Assembly: GCF_051106095.1 (NCBI RefSeq)
Contig: NC_135783.1
Coordinates: 329,976,322-330,040,321 of the forward strand
Reading direction: 5' to 3'
DNA length: 64,000 bases
From: Pogona vitticeps
Lineage: Eukaryota > Chordata > Lepidosauria > Squamata > Agamidae
Shown here: positions 34,614 through 45,852 of the stretch, piece after piece
Numbering within the stretch: position 1 is the first letter of the stretch
Layout: every line of letters begins with the position of its first letter
Notes under the pieces: generated by a model
Told to the model about the DNA's origin: nothing
Seen by the model: only the letters and a program-made list of their open reading frames with translations
Databases searched by the model: none
Made by a program: the position numbers and the translations under genes

Positions 34614-35050
34614 AATCCCCCCTCAGAACAAGCTGATTTAAAAAGTCAAGCCTCAAAATAAAACGACCACTTTTTTTTTCTTTTGCCTCAGAACCAGCTT
34701 TCCCTATAGATTGCTGCTGTCCTTCAGCACTACTTGCAACTGTAGCGAGTTAGAGTCTACCCCCCTCTGCTGGGCCTCTCAGCAGGCAGGCTAAATCACT
34801 TCTACTTTACAGTTTTGCCTCAGCTTTTTTCCCGCCAAAAACAGGCTGCCTCAGAGCACCCTAATCTAGTCTCCCCAGTTGGCACGTTCTTCCACTAGCG
34901 CACCTCCCCGTGAGGTACACCTAGAAGATTACCTACGCGCCTCAGATTGTCCCTGACTAGACCCCCCTTGCTCTGGGCACACTTGCCAAGGCTTTGCTGG
35001 ACTGCTGGACAACTGGACCAGTCGTATCCCACACGCTGGACACCAATCAA

Positions 35051-35570
35051 TGTGACAAACCCAGACCTACTGGGATCTGCCACACGTTAACTAAGCTGCC
35101 ACCAACCATTCCCTATAAGAAGTCACACAGACCAGGGATGGATTTTTAATAAATAAAGAACAAGGTTTATTTAAAACAACACACAGGGAAAATAAAATGA
35201 TCAGGTGAATAAGATATAGTAACGTGGCTTAGTCTCATTCATACATGCATACAGTTTGGTTCACACAGAACACTTAACTTGAAGCACAGACCCTGAACCT
35301 ATCAGTTCTGGCTAACCAACAGACACCTGAACCTATCAGGTTGGTACTCTGACACACAGTAGTACCCTGTCTGACACACAGACTCCCACACCAGCTTCTT
35401 CTTCCCAGCTGCTGCTTCTTCACATCCCAGCGTCTCCCCTTCTCCACACACGCTTCACATATATATACAGTACAGCCCCTCCTCCTGATGTCCCGCCTTC
35501 CACTCCCCATAGGATGGAACTTTCCCTCCAAACCCATGACAGACAGGTAACATCAGTGCTGTATGTAACA
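35051..35570 (-). repeat. 5' LTR of the Gypsy element
   Basis: A 520-bp partner of 30254-30773 with the same length and sequence as far as can be read, followed by the TTTGC target copy at 35571-35575. Confidence 0.93.
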
Positions 35571-38144
35571 TTTGCATCCTTTGGCAGTCAGGGTAAGGCC
35601 AGTATGGATAAGGTCTGCGCCAGGAATTTCTTGGATGGGATTGAGCGTTGTAGGACCTGGCCATCTTACGGAGCTTCAAGACATTATCAAGAATCTCATT
35701 TATTTTTCCATCAAAAAGACCAACCCTATCAAAGAAGAGGTCTTTGAATCTGGCCCTGGTGTCATCAGAGATGCCAGCTGAATGCAACCAAGCATGTTGA
35801 CGTAAAGTGATAGCCATAATAATTTGCTTGGCAGCAGCGTCCACAACATGCCTGGTGGCAATTATTTCCCATCACGGGAGGATCATGGCCTCCTGATAGC
35901 AGGTGAGGCTTGACGACCTACGTTCCTTGGGAGCAGCTTGTAGTTCCGGCAAGATGATATTCCATAATTGGCACCCATCGCTGCCATGTAATTTGCCACT
36001 CGGAGTATAAAGGACGCTAGGGTATAAACTGTACGTCCAAGAACATCCAGTTTCCTCCTCTCCTTATTGTTGGGCGTGGACACAGATCTGTCCCTAGCCC
36101 TATTTTGCGTAGCATCCACGACAAAGGAATTGGGCAGGGGATGCTTGGAAAACAAATCAGTGTCTTTGCCGTGAGTTTTATAAAGGTTCTCAGCCCTTCT
36201 GGGAATTTGATGGGACGTTGATGGTTTGTCCCAAGGTTCTTTAACTAGGATGAGAAGGGAAGATATAAAGGCTAAACAAAGAGGGGGGGGGACCTGATCC
36301 TTTGTGATATCTTCATAAACCTTGTCCACTTGTTCAGCAATAGGCTGTACCACTGCAAGGTCCATGACTTCAGCATTTATTTTTTTTTTGATCAGGTGGG
36401 AATACACTGTATAGTCCTTGGAGGGGGATGGTGGATGACTCTCTGTGACATCGGAACCCAGAGTTGGAATGTTTGGAGGAGAGCCCTTTTCAATCTCCTC
36501 ATCGGACTCACCCGAATCGGTCTCACAGTCGTAGTTGTGTTCAGGAGACTGGGAGAAAGTTGACTGGGCCCGAGCCGACCCATACCGATCGGGGTGGATA
36601 GCTGAGGCTTCAACTGCCTGCTCCTCTGGCTCCTGTGAAGCTCTGCCTGGCAGCACCGGTGGTGGAGGAGCTAGCTCCGAACGGGGTCGAGGGATCAAGG
36701 TGAGGCCCAGTCTACGGGTCCTAGGGCCCAAAGATGGTAGAGGCTCCTGAGGCATTGGCCAGTAAGCCGCTCAATGAGATGTAGGTTGAAATCGACAGTT
36801 ATCTTCAAAGCAAAAACAGTCATTGGGACACCTTTGATACAGAGGGGGCAAAGGATATCCCCTGTAATACAGTGGCCACTGGCAACCCCGAAAATATGAG
36901 CCCGGATCGTAGGGCATCGGGGGCTGTAGAGCACTGAGGTCATAGCTCATGGGATCATAGCACTCTCTGGGATCCTCCCAGGGAAGTCTCCGGAACTCTT
37001 CATAAGGAGGGTATCCCTTGGGTGGTAGTGGATGCTGAGCTGGCTTCGGCTCAGGCTCCAGGTGTCTGGTCTTTTGCTTCTTTTTTCAAGGTGCATCGCA
37101 ACCAAAGAAGCAGGCGGAGAGGGTGACACACACCTCGACACCGAGCCCAGTGGTGACAGAGGGCTGGCTCGAGCCTCGAGCTGTACCTCCACCAAAGTAT
37201 CTGCCCAATCCAGATAAAGTCTTATGCATGAGGAAGGCGCTACCTCCTGCCTCAAGGGAGGAATATCAGCATCTCCCGATGGTATGCTCAAACATACCAT
37301 CTCATGCCGGGCATGGGTCACAGGAGCCAACAGCAAAGGCTCGGGGGGGGGGGGGCTAGAGGTCGTGGAAGATGGTTTCTTTTTCTTTGGCATCAAAGCT
37401 AAAGGGGGCTTTGATGCCGACACCGAAGCGGTCGACCTTGAGGCCGCGGACGGTTTAGCTGCCTTGTGAGCACGCTTAGGTGAACAAGTCGCAGTTGAAG
37501 AGGTTGCGGCAGTTCCATGGCCGAGGCTCGTGCTGAGCAAAGTGACTTCTCCCACAAGTAGGAGCGAAGTCGCTGGAGCCTCTGCTTCAGGGCAGGCTTA
37601 GTGAAAGCTTTACAAACAGCACCTAAAGCAGGCTGGTGCTCCTCCCCGAGACAAAACAAGCACTGCGAATGGCTATCAGAAAGTGGGACCGTGTCAGAAC
37701 AGGACAAGCAGTGCTTGAAGCGGCCCGAAGCGGCCATAAACCCGCAGAAAGCAGTCAAACAACACAGTTCTATTCTTAATGTTAGACACACAAATCCAGA
37801 AGAATGGTGAAACAAGCTGGGTTGAAAAAGCCAGGAGGTCCAAGAATATGATTTAACGAGGTAGAAAGGAAAAAAACTGCAGCTCCGATCCGAGTAGCTG
37901 CAGTAGCGGTGGCAGAAATGGAACTGAGGCACTCAGTGCTGGGGACTGGGTTATAGCCAGCGTGTGGGAGGTCCCAGCACCATGTGCCTGAGCTCTAGAA
38001 GATTCCGAGGCTGCTCTGCGCAGGCACAGATTAATCCATTAGTGTGCACTTACAGAGACCACGAAGAAGAACCATGTTTTAACTTGGGATAGAAATGAGA
38101 TTAGTATTATTTAATGTTATTTTGTATTTTTTGTCTTGGGTGTA

Positions 38145-38835
38145 GTGGATAGATGGGCTAGGACTCTGAAGAATAGGGCTGCAATCCGTGCTTGGCAATA
38201 TAAATTCATTGTGGGATTGGAACTGGCAGAACCACTTGATAAATATCTCCTTTACAGTGGGGTCTTGACTTGAGAACTTAATCCGTATTGGAAGGCGGTT
38301 CTCAAGTCAAAAAGTTCTCAGGTCAAACCTGCATTTCCCATAGGAATGCATTGAAAACCATTTGATCCGTATCTGCTCTTTTCCGTCCATAGAAACTAAT
38401 GGGAAGCTGCTATTCCGCCTTCGACCACTAGAGAGGGATATTTTGTTTCTTTTTTTCTTAGGTCAAGAAAGGTTCAGGGAAGGCAGGGAAAATACAGTCC
38501 AGGCAGTACAGTACCAGGCAGTCTGAAGACTGTCTCCCAATCCACTCTCTAAACGCTGGGAGGAGCGAGGAAGCAGACAGGCACCCTTTTCACTGGCCAA
38601 CAGTTAACTGAAAGTTCAAATTTTGCACTTTCCCTGCCTCCCACGTGGGTTTTTTTCAGTTTGTAACTCAAATCTAAGTATGTAAGTCAAGTCAATATTT
38701 TCCTATGAGAGTGGTTTGTAAGTCAAAATGTTCTTAACTTGGGCCGTTCTTAAGTCAAGACCCCACTGTACCTTGAAAGCCCTATTGGGGTTGCTGTAAG
38801 TTGCTTCTGACTTAACAGCACAGAACGCACACAGA
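38145..38835 (+). repeat. Sauria SINE split by a Tigger-like MITE
   Basis: A SINE body (GTAGTGGATAGATGGGCTAG to ATAAATATCTCC) stops at 38252 and resumes at 38771 with CCTTGAAAGCCCTATTGGGG and the tail GCTTCTGACTTAACAGCACA. The MITE at 38255-38768 is inserted at a TA within it. Confidence 0.75.
38255..38768. mobile_element. Tigger/pogo-like MITE, family C
   Basis: The ends CAGTGGGGTCTTGACTTGAG and TTAAGTCAAGACCCCACTG are inverted, with TA at 38253-38254 and 38769-38770. The core GCATTTCCCATAGGAATGCA is at 38331-38350. It is close to the copy at 52253-52730. Confidence 0.9.
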
Positions 38836-39405
38836 CAAGAGGGGAGTTTGTGGGATTTTTTGTCTCGGATGCCCAAATTTCTTTGTACTTTGTGGCATGA
38901 GATGACCTTGGGCTCTGTACCTTGATTGTAAAGGACCTACAGATGGATAGATGGACTGATTGGTTGATTATTCTATCTTAAGTAGCAAAGTCTGGTATGA
39001 TTTATCATTCTTGGAATATAAAGCTTCTTAGGTGTTGTTACATGTTTTGAATTGCTCCTTCTCACTTATTTAATGGTTTCTTCATTGTGTGCAATTTCAC
39101 TCTTGTGCATCTGTGAACCATAAATCAATAGACTTTGAGCCTCATAAGAAACATGGACCAGATGTTTCCAATGATAAGTAGTTTTCTACAAATAGACATC
39201 CCTCAGAGGTGTTTCTTGTTACAGAAAACCTTTCTAAGCTCCTGTGACATAGTATATGGCCTCAAGGTGGTTTACAGTCTTCTTTGGTTATAATGAAACA
39301 AAGATGAAGGTTTGTCAGAAAATTCATCTAAATTGCTAAACATCCAATCAGCAATGACTATCACCATAACATTTGAAACCAAGGATTAAACAGAATGATA
39401 TAGGT
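38836..39405. other. KCNK13 intron, nothing recognised
   Basis: No gene or clear repeat is seen. Confidence 0.4.
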
Positions 39406-39407
39406 AG

Positions 39408-39608
39408 CATATAGTTAGCATAATCTCCAGGCTTCAAAGGAAGGTACCTCCAAAAGCCAAATGCAGGGGAGGGATATCAGGAGATAAATATCTAGTTGTC
39501 TCGTATGCTCCCAGAGGCATCTGGTGAGGCCACTGTGAAATACAGGAACTGGACTAGGTGGGTCCTTGGCCTGATCTGGCAGGGCTCTTCTTATGTTCTT
39601 ATGTTTGT
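39408..39608 (+). mobile_element. CR1/L3-like LINE 3' end
   Basis: GGAACTGGACTAGGTGGGTC and GCCTGATCTGGCAGGGCTCT, followed by a TTCTTATG repeat tail, match the 3' end of the family at 7893-9490, here on the + strand. Confidence 0.8.
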
Positions 39609-39793
39609 CAAAAGCAGGAACTTCTTGCATGCTGAAAGACATCAATTTATCATAGCATGTGCTTTCACACATCTTCATATCTTTCATTCTAGCAAGCCTT
39701 GTGATCATTCTTATCTACAAATCTGACCGCACAGACTTGACTCTGTGCGTGGATCACATTATGGGAGGAAAAACAGGCTGTCAGCTTCTAAAT

Positions 39794-40062
39794 ACCATGT
39801 TTCCCTGAAAATAAGACAGGGTCTTATATTAATTTTGCTCCAAAAAAACGCATTAGGGCTTATTTTCAGGGGATGTTTAATTTTTTTTCATGGACAACAA
39901 TCTACATTTATTCAAATACAGTCATGTCATCTTCTCGTTCCTGCACAATGGTGGATGGTGAGGTTTCACTTAATTGGGGCTTATTTTGGAGTAGAACTTA
40001 TAATAGGGGCATCCTGAAAAATCTTACTAGGGCTTATTTTCAGGGTAGGTCTTATTTGATAG
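39794..40062. mobile_element. AAATAAGAC-type MITE
   Basis: The left end ACCATGTTTCCCTGAAAATA is followed by AGACAGGGTCTTAT. The inverse phrase GGGCTTATTTTCAGGG recurs at about 39858 and 40031. It is a degenerate palindromic DNA element of a type widespread in vertebrates. I assign no family name. Confidence 0.6.
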
Positions 40063-41555
40063 TAGTAGCAGTAGTAATAATTGAAAATAAATCTTTATCT
40101 TGCTGTACTTATGTTTTTAAATTGGCTTCACTGTACTATCCAGTATTAATGAAATGAAAAATAGAAAAAAGGTAAATACAGCTGTAGAATTAGTACCACT
40201 TTTGTGTACATGTAGTGTTTATGTACCACACAGAAATTCGGGTCCGTGAAGGCTCTGTCTTACACAATTGCAAATTGTGCCCCCAAAATATCCCCATGAG
40301 AGTTCTTTGTGCGCATGTGTATGTACGTGCACATGTGTGCATGTATATATTTAATTCATTACTGTTGGCTGGTACTCCCATACCAGTCCCACAGGTAGCA
40401 GTGCTTTAGTGTTTTTTCTTTAAATGTTTCCTGGTAGACTCTAACAGTGGTAATAAAACTAGCCTTGTGTTTATCTGTTCCTTTTTAACATGATAAATGT
40501 ATATCCCACTTAGCAATTTATGTGCAAATATACAGATAATGTAGGGATACAACCCAGCTCAAATTAAACATTGAAATGTGATTTGTTTCAGCATGGGATA
40601 TTTAATCATGAAGTGTATTGGCTTTAAATCTCCAACATTGCTTGGTCATATCCTGTCTAACAGAAAACTGTGCATAGCTAGGCAAATCTTTCTTTACTAT
40701 TAGACAACAAAATAAACTTTTTAAAAAAACCATGTGTCCTTCCACGTATCTTCTGCTGAATAAATATTACTGGCACACTTCTGCTTTCAAATTGTTTGAA
40801 TATTTAGAAATACTTGGTGGCAGGTTTTCAAGATTGAAGGTTTTGGTTTTTGACATCAAAATAGGTTTCCATGGCATAAGGAAGTGGTTTATCTTATCCA
40901 GCTGGCTTCACACACGGAGACCACTTCCTGTTTCTATTTGCTTTGCCCTGTTTAGAAGGATAAGAAATAGCGGTGGGAAACTGTCAATTTTCACTAATAT
41001 TCCCTGGCATTTTAGTTTTCAATTAGTAAGACCGACAGGTCATGCAGTCCTTTTGTCTCTCTGCCAATCTGCAAAAGTAGTTTACTTCTGCAGAAAGCAA
41101 AAATGGGGCCCATGTTTTTGAGAAGTTAAAAACATAACATATAAAATAAATTATGCAGCTGTGTCATTCATACTCACCCAGCAACAAAACACACAGAGAG
41201 AAGCACACAGAGATAGTCCCGCCATGGTAGGAACCGAACACTGTTTGCTAAGGAGCTTGCTCTGTGCCCTTGAGCTTGTCTGCTTCTTTCCGGTGTCAAG
41301 AAAGTTTCAACTGTCAATCAATTTTGTAACTGGAAAGGGAGGAGGCTCCATTTTGTTCTTCCCCCTCAGGCACCAAAATGTCAAGGGATAGTCCTGCCAA
41401 CACAGTGTTGATCACCGTCCGAGTCCATAAGCAAAGCTGAACCTCCACTTTGAAAAAGGCATGGTGTACAAAGGAACAGTAAGCTTTTAAATGAAGAAAT
41501 CAATGCTGTTGATTGTCTATTCAGTCTATGACGTAGCAGCCACTTTGCTTTCTGC
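40063..41555. other. KCNK13 intron, apparently unique
   Basis: No repeat or exon is recognised. The stretch at about 40740-41110 is non-repetitive and contains convergent ETS-type sites (AAGGAAGTGG at 40878-40887 and CCACTTCCTG at 40921-40930). Confidence 0.4.
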
Positions 41556-42191
41556 GGGTGAGCGACAAAAATACAGTATTTACTTACCTGCTTTTCCAAA
41601 ACTCCTGTCTTCTATCCAGCACAGAGGTTAAACGTTTAGTTACAATGAAGCAAGAGATAATACAATTCATATCCAGCTTTAAATGTGAATTTGGCTGAAT
41701 GTTGTTAGATAGATAACATAATGGCATGAGGAGTTTTGTTTGTTTGTTGCTGTTATTGTTGCAGATAATCATCCATGTGTGTTTGCAGCCAGTTGGCCAG
41801 AGATATTGGCTACGACATACTGCATGTCACTTTGGAATTTGGAATTATACATTTTTCGGTTTATTAGTCACATTGATACCCTGTTCTTCCTCCAGTGAGT
41901 TTGGGTTGGTATATGTGGCTCTTTTCCTCCCCACTTGTATCGTCACAACAGTTCTATGATGTGAGTGAGGCTGAGGTCTGAGGTCACATCTAATGGGTTC
42001 CATGGCTTAGTGGGACTCCTAGAATCTGAGCTTCCAAAGCCCAGATCGCTCTTAAAATCCCAGGCACATTAATTTGGAAGTGCTGTGAACAACTAAATGG
42101 AAATATGCTTGGGAGTCTGTTTGAGTAGGGATATGAAATTTGTTTGATGTACTTGGAAAAGCAGGTGAGTAAAAAATTTTGTCACTCACCT
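41556..42191. mobile_element. Putative TIR element with roughly 40-bp inverted ends
   Basis: The left segment GGTGAGCGACAAAA..TTTACTTACCTGCTTTTCCA (41557-41598) is the inverse of TTGGAAAAGCAGGTGAGTAA..TTTTGTCACTCACC (42153-42190), with few differences. No transposase or target duplication is recognised. A LINE/SINE scrap may lie at about 41900-42055. The class is unknown. Confidence 0.5.
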
Positions 42192-42198
42192 ACTGATG

Positions 42199-42233
42199 TG
42201 TGATCTAGAAGAAGTTACCTGTTCTAGATCACA
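42199..42233. repeat. Perfect 12-bp inverted repeat
   Basis: TGTGATCTAGAA (42199-42210) and TTCTAGATCACA (42222-42233) flank an 11-base loop, just outside the TIR element. Confidence 0.8.
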
Positions 42234-43225
42234 ATTCTGTTGAGAATTTCTTAACTCGCATGAGATTTTTGCCTCCAGCAAGAAACTAAGACAATGAGTA
42301 TTCTGCTTTCCCTAAGTTTTCTGCAATTTGCACAAAAATATCTCTGTGCAAAACCTGACACCCTTTGACTTTGGGGAGCTGAGCACATACCCAGTGAGCA
42401 CACGAAGACTCATTAAAAGATGCAAACAGTCCATTGTATGGGTCTAAACTCTTCAAAGGTCTACACACTAAGGCTATCATTGTTCAGCTTTGCAATTTGT
42501 GCAAAAATTATTGTTCTTGCGATGTGAAAGCACTTATCAGGACCAGAAGATAACATCTTACTGCCTATTTAGACCTCTGACATAACTCTCTGTGTTGTTG
42601 ACCTTGGTTGCTTGTTTCTCCATCAAGTGCGCCCTTTGTACAAAGTGCCTTTAAACAAAACCTCCTTGCAGAATTGATTAGTTTCCCCCCTTCGTTAAAA
42701 ACCTATTTATGCTATTGATAATAAATCAGGACTGCTGCTTTTTCAGTCATGCCTTTGCACACACAAATTAGCAGTTCTAACAATTAAAGCACAGAGGCCT
42801 TGAATCCTACTGGGTTTTACTCTGGAATAATGAAATAGTGCAGTCATGGTGGTGAATAGCAGCTAAATAACAAAGTGGTAGTCATGTGCCTAGCCACCAC
42901 CAGGCATGTGATCAGGCACTTGGCCGGCAACTTGCCCATTTGTTGCAATTTGCGGCCACAATTTACCAAATGTCACTGTCACAGAATAAAATTTGAACAG
43001 GGTGCTGAGGCATTGATTTATTGACAAATAAAACATTGCCACGACCCCAAAGCATGGTGCAGAATAATTTAGATCCTTAGCTCAGGCAGTCAACAAACAT
43101 TTTATGTTGCAGCATTATCTATGTGTAGGCCTCCAGCTACATCCCCCCACCCAACCCACTACAGATGTGTTGAACTACAGCTTCTAGCAGCCTTAGACAG
43201 TATAATGGCCATAACTGGGAATTAT
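42234..43225. other. KCNK13 intron, nothing firm
   Basis: No gene is seen. A decayed hAT MITE scrap may lie at about 43130-43225. Confidence 0.4.
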
Positions 43226-43227
43226 TG

Positions 43228-43425
43228 GAACTATTGTTGTTGTGTGCTGTCAGGTCAGAACTGACTTACAGAAACCTTACTAGGACTTTCAAGGTAAATG
43301 AGATATTTAAGAAATGCTTTTACCAATTCCCAACCCCCAGTAAGCTTCCATGACTGAGTGGAGGATTCAAAGGCCTTCAGAGTCTTAGTCTGTCACTCTG
43401 TCTGCTACATCACACTGGGTATCCA
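43228..43425 (-). repeat. Sauria SINE, minus strand
   Basis: It starts with the reversed tail TTGTTGTTGTGTGCTGTCAG, continues AGAACTGACTTACAGAAACC, and ends near CTGCTACATCACACTGGGTA. It is diverged. Confidence 0.72.
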
Positions 43426-44070
43426 TTGGTACTGTAGTCTGACACAATTGGAGAGGCTGGGTTGCGAAAGGGGGGCTTGTGGCAATGGGTGGAGGCTATA
43501 AAATTAAGGTGTTTCTGTTTGGCTCTGTGTATGCTAATTAAAACCACTTACTCAAGAACGAGAGAAAGAAAGCAATACAGTCCAGAGTTTGATGTATTAC
43601 ACCATGGGCTAAATGCTCAGAATTTTCTAGAAGCAAACATGAATATAATTACTAGCCAACACAGTATTTTTGAATGAGATGGAACATGAACTGTCCACAC
43701 TGGCCAAGTCACCATTTGTTGCAAAACTTTAGAAAAAGGTGACTGATAAACTCTATATTTTCCCATTATTATTATTTTCTTTTTACACATTCAGTGTATT
43801 TGATGACATGGTCTGATTTTAGAATGTGATATGTGTAGAATGTGATATGCTTCAATGTAATTCAGACTTCATTCTAAACTGTTCATTGAAGAGACAGCCC
43901 ATATAAACAATTTAAAAATAAGAATGAGATCTAAATTGATCCTCCTTTAAGATGCATACGGTAATTTAAAAGAAACAGATTCCTCTCTATTCTGCATCCT
44001 GAGTTGCCCTTCTTGCGTGGTAATGGATTTATAGGCTTAGTAACAAGCAGTGTAGCTTCTTATGCTACAT

Positions 44071-44207
44071 ACTGGCTGAAATCCAGTAGTAAGCTGCAAA
44101 TAGAATGTGGCTATTGGATCAGAATTTATGGAAGAATGGACTCACCAAATCCCCACTGATTCAATGGGCCTACTGTAGTTGCAACTTGCTACTGGATTTC
44201 AGCCAGT
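44071..44207. mobile_element. 137-bp palindromic MITE
   Basis: The arms ACTGGCTGAAATCCAGTAGT (44071-44090) and GCTACTGGATTTCAGCCAGT (44188-44207) are inverted, extending to about 29 bp each. Similar right-hand sequence (TAGTTGCAACTTAGTTCTTA) occurs near 49510-49535. The superfamily is not assigned. Confidence 0.7.
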
Positions 44208-45793
44208 GCATGGTTTACCTTTCTATTTGGCCATCTCCTCTCTATAACCTTCTCCTCCGTGTCCCTCATTGTACTTCCCTCTCATCTCCTGCATCTGATG
44301 GCTTTGCCAGGTTCTGAATGCTTCCCAAAGATCCCAAACTGTCTGTAGCCTACAGCCTTCACTCTAACACCTGGTGAATCAAAGCACATTTCTGAAGAAC
44401 TGTCCTGAAAGGTAAATAGTCAAGACGGGTGCAGGATCCAAAATTGGCATCTAAATTTTGAAGTTTTTTTTAAGGAACTCATTACATTATTCATTCTTTT
44501 GTAATTGCAGGGTATCTTTATCATTAGCATTCTTCCATCTACAAAAGTAATTTGTTATAAAGCAACAAAGAATACTTCCTTTTCCTCTTAGAAATGATAA
44601 AGGAACAGTATTCAACTTGGAAACTGTCAATCAAAATACTTCTAAAATGCCCTAAAATACTCTTTAAAAGTAATTTCTGGAAGTCACTAAAACATTATTG
44701 TTTAATTATATCACAAAATGAACTTTGTAACTATTTGTTCTATTTTTTTCACTCCTTTGCTAACTTAGTACATCTCCGTTGTCCCCCAAACTAATTAAAT
44801 ACAATAAACTATATAATGTACAGCTAGTTACTTCTTATCCACAGTTGGCTAATACCTTACTTAGGTTTGTTCACAATATCTTGAAAATGTGTGCAAGCTT
44901 TTAGGCTTTTTGGCAGACTAGGTGCAACAAGACAAGTAGTAAATGGGGGGGGGGGGAGAGAGAGAAATAGAAAAGACCAAAAAAAGATATAACGGTCTTG
45001 AAATTTGCAGCTTTCACCCAGTTCTTGAGATGGAGACTAAAAACTGAATGAAATAGTCATTACAAGTGGTTATAGGTAGCAGGTTATGCTCACAGTTCAT
45101 TCTAGAAAAGGAAGCAATGTCTGATTCCCATTTCTAAAAATATAAAGGCAGGTTGTTGTAACCCAGATCTGTCTCTTCTGGTGGACAAAACATAAAGGTT
45201 CCTGGACAGGCAGGGAACAGAAGAACAAAGAAACATGATAGCATTTGTGATAGCAAAGCTGGGGTTTAATTTTAGATGGTGCACTAGGCAAAAAGATAAT
45301 AAAGCAAAAAGACAGTTGAGCCCAAATTGTGTGGCACTAATTAATGTCTATAGGAAATGGATCCTTCAAAATGCACTAAAACCCTTTTCAGAATTCTTAA
45401 ATTGCATATAATTGGCACATGGACAGAATTTGGATATCTAGGCTTATCATATTCTATTCTGCTGCAGTCTGGCAGCACATATCATGCACATTATGAACGT
45501 TACGCAAATCATACGCTGGACCTATAGCCCTCTAGCTCTCCTGCTACCTGTGATGGAAACATTGTCCTCTCTATCAATGCCAGCTCACCTTACCTAGCCT
45601 GCTTCTACTTCAGTGGTGCCTCCACCTCCGGTGCCTTGCTCTTTCCACTTACACTGTAGAAATGGTGAGTTCTGAGCTCTCTTCAGAGCAGCACTGTTAT
45701 TTATAGTTTATTGGCTAAAGTCTATTACATGCAATTATTCTCAGATCAGAGCTTTGAAAAGAATAACTTTTTGGACTACTGCTACCAGAATCC
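44208..45793. other. KCNK13 intron, nothing recognised
   Basis: AT-rich, with a G-tract at about 44945-44956. No gene or repeat family is seen. Confidence 0.4.
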
Positions 45794-45852
45794 ACAAGAT
45801 AGCCCCTCTGGCTTAGTTTCATACCCATATTTGCAAAACAAGAATAATTCCT

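Larger units (their letters stand above)
30254..35570 (-). mobile_element. Ty3/Gypsy LTR retrotransposon, Gmr1-like, minus strand
   Basis: The element is 5317 bp. Both 520-bp LTRs run TG..CA and look identical by eye, and TTTGC duplicates at 30249-30253 and 35571-35575. A purine tract (AAAGAGGGGAGG on the minus strand, 30774-30785) adjoins the 3' LTR. A TGGTGTCCAGCGTGTGGG stretch near the 5' LTR is a possible primer-binding site, tRNA not determined. Visible parts in order are gag, a protease-like segment, integrase and a reverse transcriptase/RNase H portion. Integrase before RNase H is the order known for Gmr1-like elements. It appears broken, in about one place, and very young. It sits inside the DIRS element. 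Confidence 0.9.
26950..38078 (-). mobile_element. DIRS-type retroelement, minus strand, split by a Gypsy element
   Basis: It carries the parts of a DIRS-type element in minus-strand order. A gag-like region (about 37930-35880) includes a CxxC..CxxC motif and ERRKLDVLGRTVY. A reverse transcriptase/RNase H region (about 29700-28450) includes FLYLDDWLL. A tyrosine recombinase region (about 28330-27300) includes VRAHSTRAIASPSAFLRGID. The termini are inverted repeats of about 125 bp (26971-27103 against 38070-37945), and an internal complementary region lies at 27193-27290. A Ty3/Gypsy element occupies 30254-35570. The element is a fossil, broken in several places, and predates the Gypsy insertion. 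Confidence 0.88.
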
